Part shown: one piece after another, positions 34,301-44,877 of the stretch
Layout: the number at the start of each line of letters is the position of its first letter
Position numbering within the stretch: the stretch's first letter is position 1
Source of the DNA: Platanthera guangdongensis
Lineage: Eukaryota > Streptophyta > Magnoliopsida > Asparagales > Orchidaceae
Direction: 5' to 3'
NCBI GenBank assembly: GCA_039583875.1
Contig: CM077167.1
Coordinates: 148,011,010-148,075,009, forward strand
DNA: 64,000 bases
Translations under genes and position numbers: made by a program
The notes under the pieces: model-generated
Told to the model about the DNA's origin: nothing
Databases searched by the model: none
The model's input: only the letters and a program-made list of their open reading frames with translations

Positions 34301-34568
34301 GGACTACAACCTGCAGTTCAAGGATATACCCTTGTACTGTGACTTCTCCAGCGCAATTGCAATAGCCAACAATCCAGTTTCCCACAGCCGGACAAAGCAC
34401 ATCGAGCTAAGGTACCACTTCATCCGGGAACATGTGGAGCATGGAGACATAGATCTCCAATATGTGCATACAGATAGGCAAGTTGCAGATATCTTCACAA
34501 AGCTGCTGGACGAGACCAAGTTCTCGTTCTTCAAGACAGAGCTTGGGATGCTCAACAAAGAGGACTAA
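31395..34568 (+). pseudogene. pol: Copia G pol, one nonsense codon
   Basis: Continuous in frame 3 from the gag stop to TAA 34566-34568, apart from a TGA at 31398-31400 and a TGA at 32118-32120 (RFA-stop-VFFL, where Copia A has Trp). Domains: protease WYLDSGCSRHMTG (about 31437-31475), GAG-pre-integrase with HKRLAHINF and CHACVKGKQ, integrase core ([28 protein letters not shown]), RT from about 33100 with YVDD at 33621-33632, and RNase H with [19 protein letters not shown] and [18 protein letters not shown]. Apart from the stops it looks full-length. Confidence 0.92.
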
Positions 34569-34639
34569 AGAAGGTTGGATGACTAAGAAGCAAGTAATTG
34601 CAAAGGGTTAGTCAAAATCTATTTTTTTCAACTTTTTCA

Positions 34640-35053
34640 ATATTCAACTCGAGAAGCATAAGACATACTCGAGTATGTGACTTCCCTACGCGAGTCAAGC
34701 CAGACCTACTCGAGTACCAACTTACCTACTCGAGTAGTCTTCTCTAATTACTCGAGTATAAGAATGTGCCTACTCGAGTATCTACTGACCTACTCGAGTA
34801 AGTCATTCACCTACTCGAGTAAGTCATCTATCTACCCGAGTACCTTTTCTCCACTTACTCGAGTACTCTCTGCAGACCTACTCGAGTACCTCCTGACTAC
34901 CTACTCGAGTAGCTCCCTTACCTACTCGAGTAGTCTATCTCTTTCTCGTGTACTGTTTCCCAGATTTTGAAAATTTTTCTATTCGCCACCCAAGGCTATA
35001 TGCCGCCTCTTTCTTTAAATTAATTAGCGGTAATTTAAGAGTTATATATATAT
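34640..35053 (+). promoter_or_regulatory. Internal palindrome array and TATA box upstream of Copia G ORF3
   Basis: In the 630 bp between pol and ORF3 there are about eleven perfect TACTCGAGTA-type units (34640-34930) and a last degenerate CTCGTGTAC. A segment resembling the LTR sequence after its own last unit follows (GATTTTGAAAATTTTTC versus CTGAAATTTTGCTAAG). A TATA run, TTATATATATATG, lies at 35042-35053 and the ORF3 ATG at 35198. The LTR has the same order: array, degenerate last unit, TATA. Inference: a promoter for a separate ORF3 mRNA. Confidence 0.6.
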
Positions 35054-35197
35054 GAAATTCCGAAAAATCAAACCTACACGACATCATTTTTGTCTCTCGA
35101 GTACCCTCTGCCTCTTCGCCTACCCGGCCGACTCGACTACTCTCCTCCGCCACTGTTGCAGAGCCGCCTCTCTCAATTCCTCCAGTCATTCGCATCC

Positions 35198-37584
35198 ATG
35201 GCGACTTCTCACAAGATCGGCGTCGGCTCCGAACTAGTCACCGAAGGTATTGCAGAGCTCTCTGATGATTTCCAAAACCTCCTCATCCTTCTCGACATCG
35301 TCGGCCTCTCCTACATTCTACAGGAACCCTGTCGCGTCTTGTTACCCGAAGTTGCTGAATTTTTCTCCAATCTCAAGGTCAGAAGGAATGGGAAAGTACT
35401 AAAATCCAAAGTAAAGGGTTTGAAACTCAAGTTCACCAAGACCTCTGTCTCTCAACTTCTCCGTTTGCCGCTTGTCGATGAGGAAGATGAGTTAGATGAT
35501 GAAGACTCTGACCAAACAACTCTTTTCTATGGCATTTCTACTGACGCTCAGTATATTAAGAGGTCAGACATGAACGCTGAAGGAAAATTTCTAGTTGATA
35601 TCATTGATAAAATTCTCATGTGCAAGACTCACTCCATCAGAGACATTCCCTTATACTTCTTTGATATTATGCAAGCAATTATCTGCCGCAAGCAATACCA
35701 ATTTGGTATGCTGATTTTGGACAAAATCAAGGACAGCATGAAATCCCCCAACTACGCCAGAATTATCTCCCTGCTCCTCCATGCCACAAATCCTGAAGTA
35801 TTCAACTTCTCCAAAGGGACTCCACTTCACCACATGAAGAAGGTCTCCATCTCTTCAATTCAGAGATGGGATCTCAAGCTAAAGAATTCTGCCCAAGCTG
35901 CAAAGGTTTCAGAAATTCCAGAAGTTCCAGCTGTAGAGGACAGGACTCCATCTCCCTCTCCTCATCATGTGGCCAGCTCCTCTGGTGCACCAAGTGATGG
36001 GAGCCTGCTCCTTATAGCCTAGTCAGGAAGCCCTCTCCTCAGCCAGAAATTCCATCCCCACCTCATACTCCCCAGAGTCCAGCTACTCCTTCAGATCAAG
36101 TACCTCAAGACAATCTTCTGTCCACAGCTGCTGCTATAGATGCCATGATTGCAGAGCTTTCTGAAGATGTGCTTCCCCCTCCTCCTCTCTCTCCTCCAGC
36201 TCCAACCACTGAATATCACAAGGACTTGTCTCCAGCACAGTCTCCTGCCCATTCTCCAACCAGAACTCCAACACCTTCTCCAAATCCTCCAGCAGATAAG
36301 CCAGACACCATATTTATTTCTGATGAGCCTTCTCCTGAGCCAGCTGAGGCCCCTCTCAGAACTCTAGACTTCTCTCTTCCTCAGGATACAGAAGAAGGAG
36401 TTGCTCTCTCTCCTACCATTAGAGCTCACAGCTCTGTGATAATTGAAGAACTAGCTCCTTGGGTACCTCCTTCTCTCCCTACTACTGCTCCCTCTACTGT
36501 TGTTGTTTCAGTCTCCTCCTCCTTAGATTTGCTGCAACAAATTACAATTCTTCTTCAAGAACAAAGACATCATTTTGACACCTCTCTAAAGGTGGTCACT
36601 GACAAGGTAACTGCTCTTGAGACTGAGATGAGCAGAGGCTTTGCTGAAATTCAACATAACACTGGCAAGCTCAAGTACCTATTCCAACTTGGTGGCAAAG
36701 CCCTTGACCATACTATCACTAGTGTGGGCAATGTTATGGAACAAGGTGTCACCCTGGCAAATAATCAGATGGAACTAGACAAGAGGAATGAAGCCAACAA
36801 GATGAAGATCTGTGAAGAAGTGGGCCTTTTCAAAGATGATGTCATATCCCAGCTATCTGTTGAAATCAGAAAGGGGGAGGGTTTGATAAAAGAACTCAAA
36901 GAACAGGTAGAAAAATCTACTGCTCAGAAGACAGATGAATGACAAGCTCATGTGAAGACCATTCATGCTGATGTGCTATCCCAAATACAGAGTGTCAAAT
37001 TTCACACATATGAAACTGCTGTCTGGATGCACAATCAGATCCTGTCAGATCTTGCAGTTGACCCAAACATCATTCCCCATCATCTCAACTCTCTAGCTAC
37101 AGATGTCACAGCCCCAGCTGTTCCTCAACAACCTACCTTCTCTCCCAAGCCTGGAGACTCAGTTGCTCCTCCAGATACTTATGTCCCAGGCTGGGAAGAA
37201 GATACTGCTGATATATTCCTTCAAGCTCCTCCAGAGATCGGAACTTCCAAGAAGAAAATGAATTATGGTGAAGGCCCCTCTGCTAGCAGGACCGCTCCTT
37301 CCAAAGCCACTAAACATGCTGAAGCCTGGTCTCCAACCTCCAAGTCCCTAATTTTGGACACACTCAGGCTAGTTTTGGATCTAAATAAGAACAGGAACAT
37401 TCGTTACAGTTCCCAGGAATGGGAGTTATATGAGAAATCTATGCTGAAAAGGAGGATCCATGACAGAGAGTTTGGAAGAAATAACCCTGCTGCTCCTCCT
37501 AGGCCTCCTAAATATTTCCCTAAGCCCTTCAGTTACCTAAGGAGACAGCAAGAAAAGATGGATAAGCAGCAATCCCAAGCTTAA
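35198..37584 (+). pseudogene. Copia G ORF3 (extra ORF after pol)
   Basis: ATG 35198 has a good context (TCCATGGCG). About 795 codons run to TAA 37582-37584. The globular N-terminal domain is about residues 10-235 (ELVTEGIAELSDDFQNLL, MNAEGKFLVDIIDKIL, SPNYARIISLLL, ISSIQRWDL). A Pro/Ser-rich linker follows to about residue 420, then a coiled coil (about 440-590) and a C-terminal domain with PTSKSLIL and PPKYFPKPFSYLRRQQEK. Damage: a frame change near 36000 and TGA 36940-36942. No clear signal peptide or transmembrane helix. Copia A carries a homologue in the same place, so the gene is a conserved part of this lineage. Role unknown; 'envelope-like' is a positional label only. Confidence 0.8.
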
Positions 37585-37773
37585 ACCTAAAAGATGTTGA
37601 GAGATTGAAATGACAAGCTGTAGACTTGATGTTTTTGGAGATTTACATATATACAATTCTTCATTCCTGTCTAATTATCCTTTTCATTGCCTATTGCTTA
37701 CCTGCTCATATTTTTCTACTTAGTTTCTTTTATGTCCATAATTCACCTTAATGTAAAGGGTTCTGACTTCAAC

Positions 37774-37787
37774 AAATAGGGGGAGAT
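37774..37787 (+). promoter_or_regulatory. Copia G polypurine tract
   Basis: AAATAGGGGGAGAT directly before the 3' LTR, identical to the tract of Copia A. A second AGGGGGAGC occurs at 31331-31339 inside gag. The 189 bp from the ORF3 stop (37585-37773) contain no gene. Confidence 0.9.
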
Positions 37788-39667
37788 TGTTGGGTATTAC
37801 ATCCACATTAACCCAGATTTGATGAAGTCACCCTGGAACTAAGATGAATTAAGTTGTATTTGATGCTTAGTTTGAGTTATATATTTGCAGGAATTTCACT
37901 GGGAAGTGTAGACCAATGTCAGTCCACAGTGGGTCACCAAACACAGGAGCTGTGCAATGTAATCCCTCATTGCATATTCCAAGGTGTTGACTCATGTGTG
38001 GTCTCTCTATTGGGATACACTTCATATTCAAGCTATTGGACTATGGGAAAGGAATTGGAAGTTGACTACTCTAGAAGAAACAATTTTCCAACATCAAAAA
38101 TTTCTCTAAGTCTTTTACTCGAGTAGGTCTATAACTACTCGAGTAGTTTGGGTATAATTTACTCGAGTAAAGGAACCCTGTACTCGAGTACTTAACTGTA
38201 TCTCTCGTGTAGCTAAGTCAACTACTCGAGTAGACATAGTCATATACTCGAGTAGCATGCTTATATACTCGAGTAGATTACTCTTTATACCCGAGTATCT
38301 AAGAGTTCACTCATCAAAATTTTTCTAAGTCATAGACTCGAGTAAGTATACTCACTTACTCGAGTAGATAGAATCATACTCGAGTAGTTCATTATACCTA
38401 CTCGAGTAGATTATGCTTCACTCGTGTACCTTGAATTTTTCTTACTCCATAATTTTCTAAGTCATTTACTCGAGTAGAAGTTTCACCTACTCGAGTAGAT
38501 TACTTCCTCTCGAGTAGTTTAGTTCAACTACTCGAGTAGCTCTTGCTGACATCTTCAGAATTCATTCTAAGTATCCCACTCGAGTAGTACTTCATGTACT
38601 CGAGTAGTTTATGAAATATACTCGAGTAGTTTTTCCAGTACTCAAGTAGATCCTTTATGTACTCGAGTAAGTCTCTCTACATACTCGAGTAGTTCTTTCT
38701 GCTTACTCGAGTAGTTGATTTCTACCTACTCGAGTAGCCCATCCTTATATACCCGAGTATATTCTCCTTCATGTACTCGAGTAGTTATTCAACTACTCGA
38801 GTAGCTATTCACCTACTTGTGTATATGGCTGAACTTTTCTGAAATTTTGCTAAGTCCTTTTTCTGACGGGATTTTGAAATCACGCGACATGATTGGTCCA
38901 CATGTACATCATTATGACCGATTATGACCGTTAGTCTCTTCTATATAAGGTCTTATCAGAAAATGACAAAACCCTAAGTATTCTCCAAGCTTTCTTGTCA
39001 TTCTATTTCGAGAAATATTCTTCAGCCGACTCCTCTCTGATTTTCGCAAAACGGAAGCCGCCGCCGCCGCCTTCTTCTCCGGCCAAAGCTTCTACTTTCA
39101 GAGGACTATTCTGAAGAAATTTACAGATCGAGATCGACTTCGCTGATCATATTCTCTCTCGATTTCTGTAAAAGTGAGTAAATCCAGACCGAAGCCGAGA
39201 ACCTCTTCACCGATTTCTGAAAGTGCTACAAAGTTGAAAAGAAGAAGATCCTGGCCATTTCATTCAGATCTGAGTGATTTACTGTTTGTATTCTTGTAAA
39301 CACTTTATTAATCTTGTAGGAGAAATCTTCTCCGAGTGTAGGAGTTTTTCACTCCGAGTTTGTAGAAAGTGTTATCTTCCGAGGTGTAGATCCCTTTGTT
39401 TGGATCGAGTTTGTAGGAACTTTGTTCCGAGGGTAGGATCGATTTTTGATCCGAGATAGTAGAGTAGCCGAGTCTAGTTGATTACTAGATCAGTGAGGGA
39501 AAGTGGATGCACCCAAGGTTGGGGAACCACTATAAATCTTGTGTCTTCTGTGATATTGGTAGATCGTTCTGTGCTGTGCTCTAACTATTTTTTATTACGC
39601 AAAAAGACGCACAACTCACCTATTCACCTCCCTCTAGGTGATTTAGGTTGACAACCGTTTTCTTTCA
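37788..39667 (+). repeat. Copia G 3' LTR
   Basis: 1880-bp direct copy of 27106-29001, with TG...CA ends, palindrome array at about 38115-38825 and TATA at 38939-38949. Ends TTTTCTTTCA followed by TSD GAACG. Confidence 0.95.
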
Positions 39668-41001
39668 GAACGGATCCGTGGAGGAAAGTTCGTTGCGAAG
39701 ATCTCCATCCATGTAGTTTTTCCATGGCGCCAAAGCATAATACAAGGGTAACGATTCTCTACTTGAGCATGTGATGCCCTTCCTTTTTGCATAGGGAAAA
39801 CCCGCTCCCGCGAGTGTGCGGCGAGTGTGCGGTGTTCCTTAGGGTTGACGAGAATAGTCCCCTTCGTGTTGCATATAGAGTCCGGAATCGAAGTACGAGC
39901 ATAGGCATTGTACGTGAAGCCTACCCAGACATGTTGGTCTGGATCGGTGATGTTGCATTTGTTATGATTTGCCGGAGAAGACTCCGTGCTTTGGGTTTTC
40001 GGGTTTCTACGCGATAGATTGCAGCAGGGATCCTTGGAGGTTAGCTCCAAGGCGCACCAGGAAAACTGAGCGGAATCGTTATTCTGCTAACTTGGAGGTC
40101 TTGGAACCGGCCTTGAACATAACTGAGTTATGTGATTGATTGGAATATTAGGATCCGAGAGAAGCTTGGCCCGTACGTACGTCTTAATGTGAACTACGCG
40201 GTTGAGCAACAAGCAAGTGGAATTGGACCTAGGCTATGTGGTTCAGTGCGAGAGACCCGAAAAGGGGACTGGCCGTTGGCATAGTCGGGAGCCTTAAACA
40301 TTGGTCAGGAAGGCTAAAATGCTCATGTTGTTTCCATCCTGGGGGTGGTGGTGAAGGCACTGAAGTGTCAGGATTCACCGTTAATGTGCCCTCAGTGCAC
40401 GGGGTGTTTGGTCATGCGAGCCTACACCTGTGATGGAGTATGTTTATACATAATTGTTTAGCTGAGCTAATGATATGCAGGGAAGGAGCACCGCCATCCC
40501 GAGAAAGGGACGAGGTCATTATAATTTGGTCGGCTTTAGATGGTCGTTGCCTATTTTCCACCGTGCGGTGGAATGTTGCTTGCAGGTGCTGCGGAGCCGG
40601 GTGCAAAATAGCGGGCTGGAGCCCATGTTGCCGTGCTGGCCCTCGAAGGCCTTAGCGTACAGTTGTTTTTATTTTGTCGTGTGTGGCCGGCCTGCGAGCC
40701 GATGTATGTAAGACACTATTTGATAAGTGAACTATTGTAAGTCCATAAGGTCATGTATCTTTCAGTGTATTGTTATTTCATTCTAGTGGTAGCGATTGTG
40801 GACATTCATGTAAATTGATTTTTTAGTTTGGGTTCTTTCTACTTTTAAAAGCTTCCGCTAAAATGCTCTGTGTTAGGATGAGTAGTCTTAATTGGAATGT
40901 TTGGTTATTAATACGTAACCCTTTTGTCTGTCTATGGTATATGGCGTCGGGTTCCAGCTGGACCTTCTGTTATATGCCGTACGACGGATGGGGGTGTTAC
41001 A
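39668..41001 (+). repeat. Gypsy F 3' LTR, right part
   Basis: Begins with the second copy of GAACG and continues GATCCGTGGAGGA, collinear with 20275-21603. Ends GGGGGTGTTACA at 41001; the next five bases (CGAGC) would be the TSD of F, but its left partner was lost with the truncated 5' end. ORFs here repeat those of the 5' LTR and are not supported as genes. Confidence 0.88.
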
Positions 41002-41215
41002 CGAGCCGACCTGCTCCACTCGCCCGCTGCTCACCGAGCCCCTGCGGCGAGTGCGAGCCGACCTGCTCCACTCGCCCCTCCAACAGTTCTCCCCACTTGG
41101 GCGACCCAGACTACCGATCTTGGCCGATCTAGATCCTATCGCCCACTACTCGCCAAATATGGGGTTGTACAACAGCATGTAAGCCTGGTATTTGTACATG
41201 AGTGCTTCGTCTAGG
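41002..41215. other. Unassigned GC-rich stretch
   Basis: A direct repeat of about 25 bp (CGAGCCGACCTGCTCCACTC) occurs at 41002 and about 41053. On the minus strand AAGTGGGGAGAAC is followed by TGTTGGAGG, so it could be the PPT and LTR start of another minus-strand element, cut off by gypsy F at 41002. Composition resembles element B. No coding evidence. Confidence 0.3.
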
Positions 41216-41589
41216 GATGTGTGAATAGTGTGAAGTCATTCCCCTATCTAAATCCTCACACATACCTAGAGGCATAATCAACATACACTAACATGTAATG
41301 TCACACTTAGTGGCAAAGCACCTATAGATTTGACACACCATGACCGGGGACAACGTTCACACAGATTAGCACTTCTTAACTCAAACATTGTATGTACTTG
41401 TTATAGCCTAAGTTCAGGTCATGTGTGCCCGTAAAACATGATCAATTCATTATTTTTTGTTTTGGTTTTTATATTTTCTTTGTTTTTTAAAATGAATCGA
41501 CAAAGGAACTCAGATAAATAAAACACAAGAAAATAAACAAAAAAATGAAACATAGACAAAACAACCAAAGAAAGAAAAAAAAACACAAT

Positions 41590-42753
41590 CAAACAAAACG
41601 ATGACTAGGAAGAGTGGTCCAAAACATCCAGCTCGACTCGAAGTAATGAGAAACATGCATCTGGGAGTGGTTTTGTGAATATGTCATCTAGTTGGTCATC
41701 GGTGCCAATGAAGATTACTCTCACGTTCTCCTTTTTAATGTGATCTCGAATGAAATGGTGACGCATGTCAATATGTTTTGACCTTGAAATGATGCATTGG
41801 ATTATTTGTCAAGTCCATGACACTCTTATTGTCGCACCTAAGTGTAACGTTCCTATAAGTTAGGCCAAAGCCTTCTAACTTTTGATCGACCGAAATACTA
41901 CTTTCATATTTTCCTAACTTGAGAGACGCACTCATAGGAGTTTTGACTTGTTTCAAATTCTCAAATCCAAATCGCACAAGTATATCTTTGATGTATTTTG
42001 ATTGACTTATAAAACTTCTGCCATTGTGTTGAGAAATCTGAAATCCTAAGAAGTAGGTGAGTTCTCCGACTAGGCTCATTTCAAATTCGGATTGCATTAG
42101 CAATCTCCTCACACAACTTTTCATTTGTGGCCACAAAATATGATATCATCCACATAAATTTGTAAAACAATTATATCTAAGTTTTTGTGCTTCATAAATA
42201 GAGTGGTGTCCACCCTACCCATCATAAACTCATGTTCTAGTAAAAAGGTCATGAGCCTATCGTACCAAGCACGGGATGCTTGCTTCAATCAGTATAAGGC
42301 TTTCACCAACTTGTATACATGGTTCGGCTAGGCGACATTCTTGAATCCGGGTGGTTGCTCCACATACACCTCTTCCTTGATATATCCATTTAAGAATGCA
42401 CTCTTAAAATCCATTTGATATAATTTCATTTGTTTATAACCCGCAATCGTCAAAAACATACGGATGGACTCAAGACGTGCAACCGGTGCAAATGATTCCT
42501 CAAAATCCATGCCCTCTATCTGAGAGTACCCTTGTGCCACCAACCTAGCTTTATTCCTAGTTATCCTAGATTCTCCATCAAGTTTATTTTTATAGACCCA
42601 TTTCAAAACTATAACTGGATGGATATCTGGACGCTCTACTAAAACCCAGTCTTTACTCCGCTCAAATTGATTTAGCTCCTCATTCATAGCTAAGAAACAT
42701 GATTCATCATTTAAGGCTTTCGAGATGTTTTTGGGTTCAATTTCAGATAAAAA
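41590..42753 (-). pseudogene. pol: Copia H RT and RNase H, internally deleted
   Basis: On minus, RT starts in LSEIEPKN (42750) with [28 protein letters not shown] and [23 protein letters not shown], then YVDD near 42160-42145. Stops and a frame change follow. After KTPMSASLKLGKYESSISVD the sequence jumps at about 41880 straight to the RNase H end ([18 protein letters not shown]), so roughly 150-200 residues carrying the first RNase H acidic residues are missing. The tail ([15 protein letters not shown]) ends near 41600. Confidence 0.85.
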
Positions 42754-43899
42754 TGTTGGAGTTACCATGATGATCTGGAAGTGGTCAAACATGTAATCTC
42801 ACTGCCAACGCAATATGAGCCTGCAGGGTCGCACATAAGAGATGTGGAGAAGTTGGATGACTGACTGTGTTGGTAAAGGTTACCAATCACCGACCTGAAT
42901 AGGGTTGTGGGCAAAGTGTTGCCTTAAAGGATCATCGGGTTGGGCAAATGTTGCCTTGAAGGGATGGTTAGGTTCGTCGTCCGAGGGTCAAAGACATTAG
43001 ACGAGAATGGTCTTCTGATTCCCGGCGATCGACGAGAATCACCTTGCTGATTCTCGCCGATCGACGAGAATCGTCGAGAATCAATTGTTGATTCTCGACG
43101 ATTGACTACCTTGACAATTGTCGTCGACCGCGGCTCGACGATCGTCGAGTATCATTATGAGTCGTCTAGCATAGCTCAACGATCGGCGAGAATCGTCGAG
43201 TATTGTACTCTGATTCTCGCCGATCCAATGTGATACTCGTCGAATGATTCCCGCCGAACCTGCTCAGTGATTCTCGCCGATTGTCGCCGATTCTCACCGA
43301 TTCATACTCGCCGATTCTGAACCCTAATTTCGAGTGGTCTGCGGATAGAGATTTTCCTGAGTTTATTTTATACTTTAAGTATAAATATAACACTTAGGGT
43401 TTTGGGAAGATATGCGATCTGTCTCTTCTGTGCGAATCGAACCCGACGGAAGGAGTTCCGCGTTCGCTCCGTCGATCCCGATCCCGCCGCCGGAAGAGTT
43501 CCGCCGCCGTGTTTGCTCCGTTGACCACCTTTTCTCCGGCGATCGTCGCTGGCGCTGCAATCCCTGGCGCGGACCTAGCAGTCCGTGGAAAAGCAAAGGT
43601 GCGGTCTTCTCCTTCCCGATTTTTCGTGCGACGGAAAGCTCGGCGTTCTCCCGCTCGTGTGGACTTCTGCAGAAACGTGGACACTATTCCACGTAGAACT
43701 CGCCGCTAGCAAGAAGATAAAGTTTGGAGCTTCTCCGTTGAGTTGTGACTCAACGCCACCGAGGTAATTTTTGCCTAGTTTTGCTAACTTCTTGATTCAA
43801 CGTTCATGGCCCGATCCACATCTCTTTGGGTTTTTCTTGATGTTTTACTTTTCCGCTGCGCGCACAAATGTTGTGCCACCCCTATAGAGAAACCCAACA
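42754..43899 (+). repeat. Copia I 5' LTR
   Basis: The U3 (about 43010-43320) is packed with units of the type GATTCTCGNCGAT / ATCGTCGAGAATC. One of these is the perfect 16-bp palindrome CTCGACGATCGTCGAG (43134-43149). TATA box TATAAATATA at 43380-43389. The U5 part has fortuitous ORFs that recur in the other LTR. Confidence 0.93.
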
Positions 43900-43900
43900 G

Positions 43901-43914
43901 TGGTATCAGAGCCA
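43901..43914 (+). promoter_or_regulatory. Copia I primer binding site and leader
   Basis: TGGTATCAGAGCCA one base after the LTR, complementary to initiator Met-tRNA. The 963 bp that follow (43915-44877) are a leader without a supported ORF. Confidence 0.93.
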
Positions 43915-44877
43915 GGTTCGGCCATGACTGTTGTTTTGGAAGTTTGGTCATTCTAGTGCGTGTAAATCTAGAGATTTAGAAGCGTTCTAAATGTCTAGAT
44001 TTAGTCTTGGCACCTCACCAAGAACGATTGGAATTTCGGTGGCATTTCTAAGTGTTAGAAATTGTTGTCTCCTTAGCAGTAACCATCCCTCGAGTATGTT
44101 TTGGATTTTGAATCCAACGTAGAGAGATGAGCTTGTCTACTGCTTAAGTTGAGTTGTCTTTGCCTTCTGTCCAATGCATGTAAATCTGAGGATTTGGAAA
44201 TTTCCGGATGTTCAGATTTAGCCCTTCCTTCTATCAAATTGTTGATGGTGGAAGGATGTGCACATAAGGGATGCATGTGGTGTAGAATTGTTTTTCTTTG
44301 GATGTGCACATAGATCAAATGTTGATCATGGTTAACTGTTAACCCAAAATTGAAATCCCTTCTTTTAATATTAAGTGTTCGGATGCCTTCCGATGGATGA
44401 CACTCTTCCTACTTCGATCGATGAAATGTGGGCTTGCCAAAGCAAGGTGCATTAATCTATCTTGGTAAGGGTGCGAGCGGATAATTGTGATATCCCACTG
44501 TCAACATCGGGTCCAGCTTAGCTAGATGACCTCAAAGGTTGAGTGCCTAGAGGCATAGGGTTGGCATGCACCATATGATGGATGCGAATAAGGAGTTATT
44601 CACCAACCATACAAGAATTGCATGAGGATGCAATTGGCAAGCGTTGCCTACCTAAATAACTGCATCGTGAGAGGAACGCCAAAGCGGACTCATTGTGTTG
44701 GTGAAATACGGATCTTGTCCACTAAGAGAGTAGCTCGCATGAACTCTCCGAATTGTTAGTGAGGGCTATCATTTCGAATAAAATAGTGGGAGTATTTTAA
44801 TTGAAGTCCTAATTAGAATAAATTGCAATTGAAATGTAGGTACTGATTTTATTCTGCATAAATTCTTGTAGAATTTC

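Larger units (their letters stand above)
27106..39667 (+). mobile_element. Copia G: Sirevirus-like LTR retrotransposon, plus strand
   Basis: Bounded by LTRs 27106-29001 and 37788-39667, TSD GAACG at 27101-27105 and 39668-39672. Joining the flanks restores the LTR of gypsy F as seen near 20272. Order is 5' LTR, PBS, gag, protease, integrase, RT, RNase H, palindrome array with TATA, ORF3, PPT, 3' LTR. Collinear with Copia A but diverged. Only a handful of disabling changes are present, several of CGA-to-TGA or TGG-to-TGA type, so it is much younger than A. Confidence 0.95.
20182..41001 (+). mobile_element. Gypsy F: chromodomain-bearing Ty3/gypsy element, 5' truncated, split by Copia G
   Basis: Order on plus: truncated 5' LTR (20182-21603), PBS, gag, protease, RT, RNase H, integrase, chromodomain-like tail, PPT, then a 3' LTR from 26487. 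Copia G splits that LTR at 27105 and it resumes at 39668, ending TTACA at 41001. RT before integrase makes it gypsy. The C-terminal chromodomain-like segment and TGTAACGCCCC LTR start suggest a chromovirus of the Tekay/Del kind. At least four nonsense codons and one frameshift make it non-coding today. Confidence 0.9.

Noticed and set aside
43412..43767. Overlapping ORFs on both strands (repeated at 50429-50820)
   Set aside because: They lie in the LTR of Copia I, downstream of its TATA box, and recur in both LTRs; GC-rich fortuitous frames.
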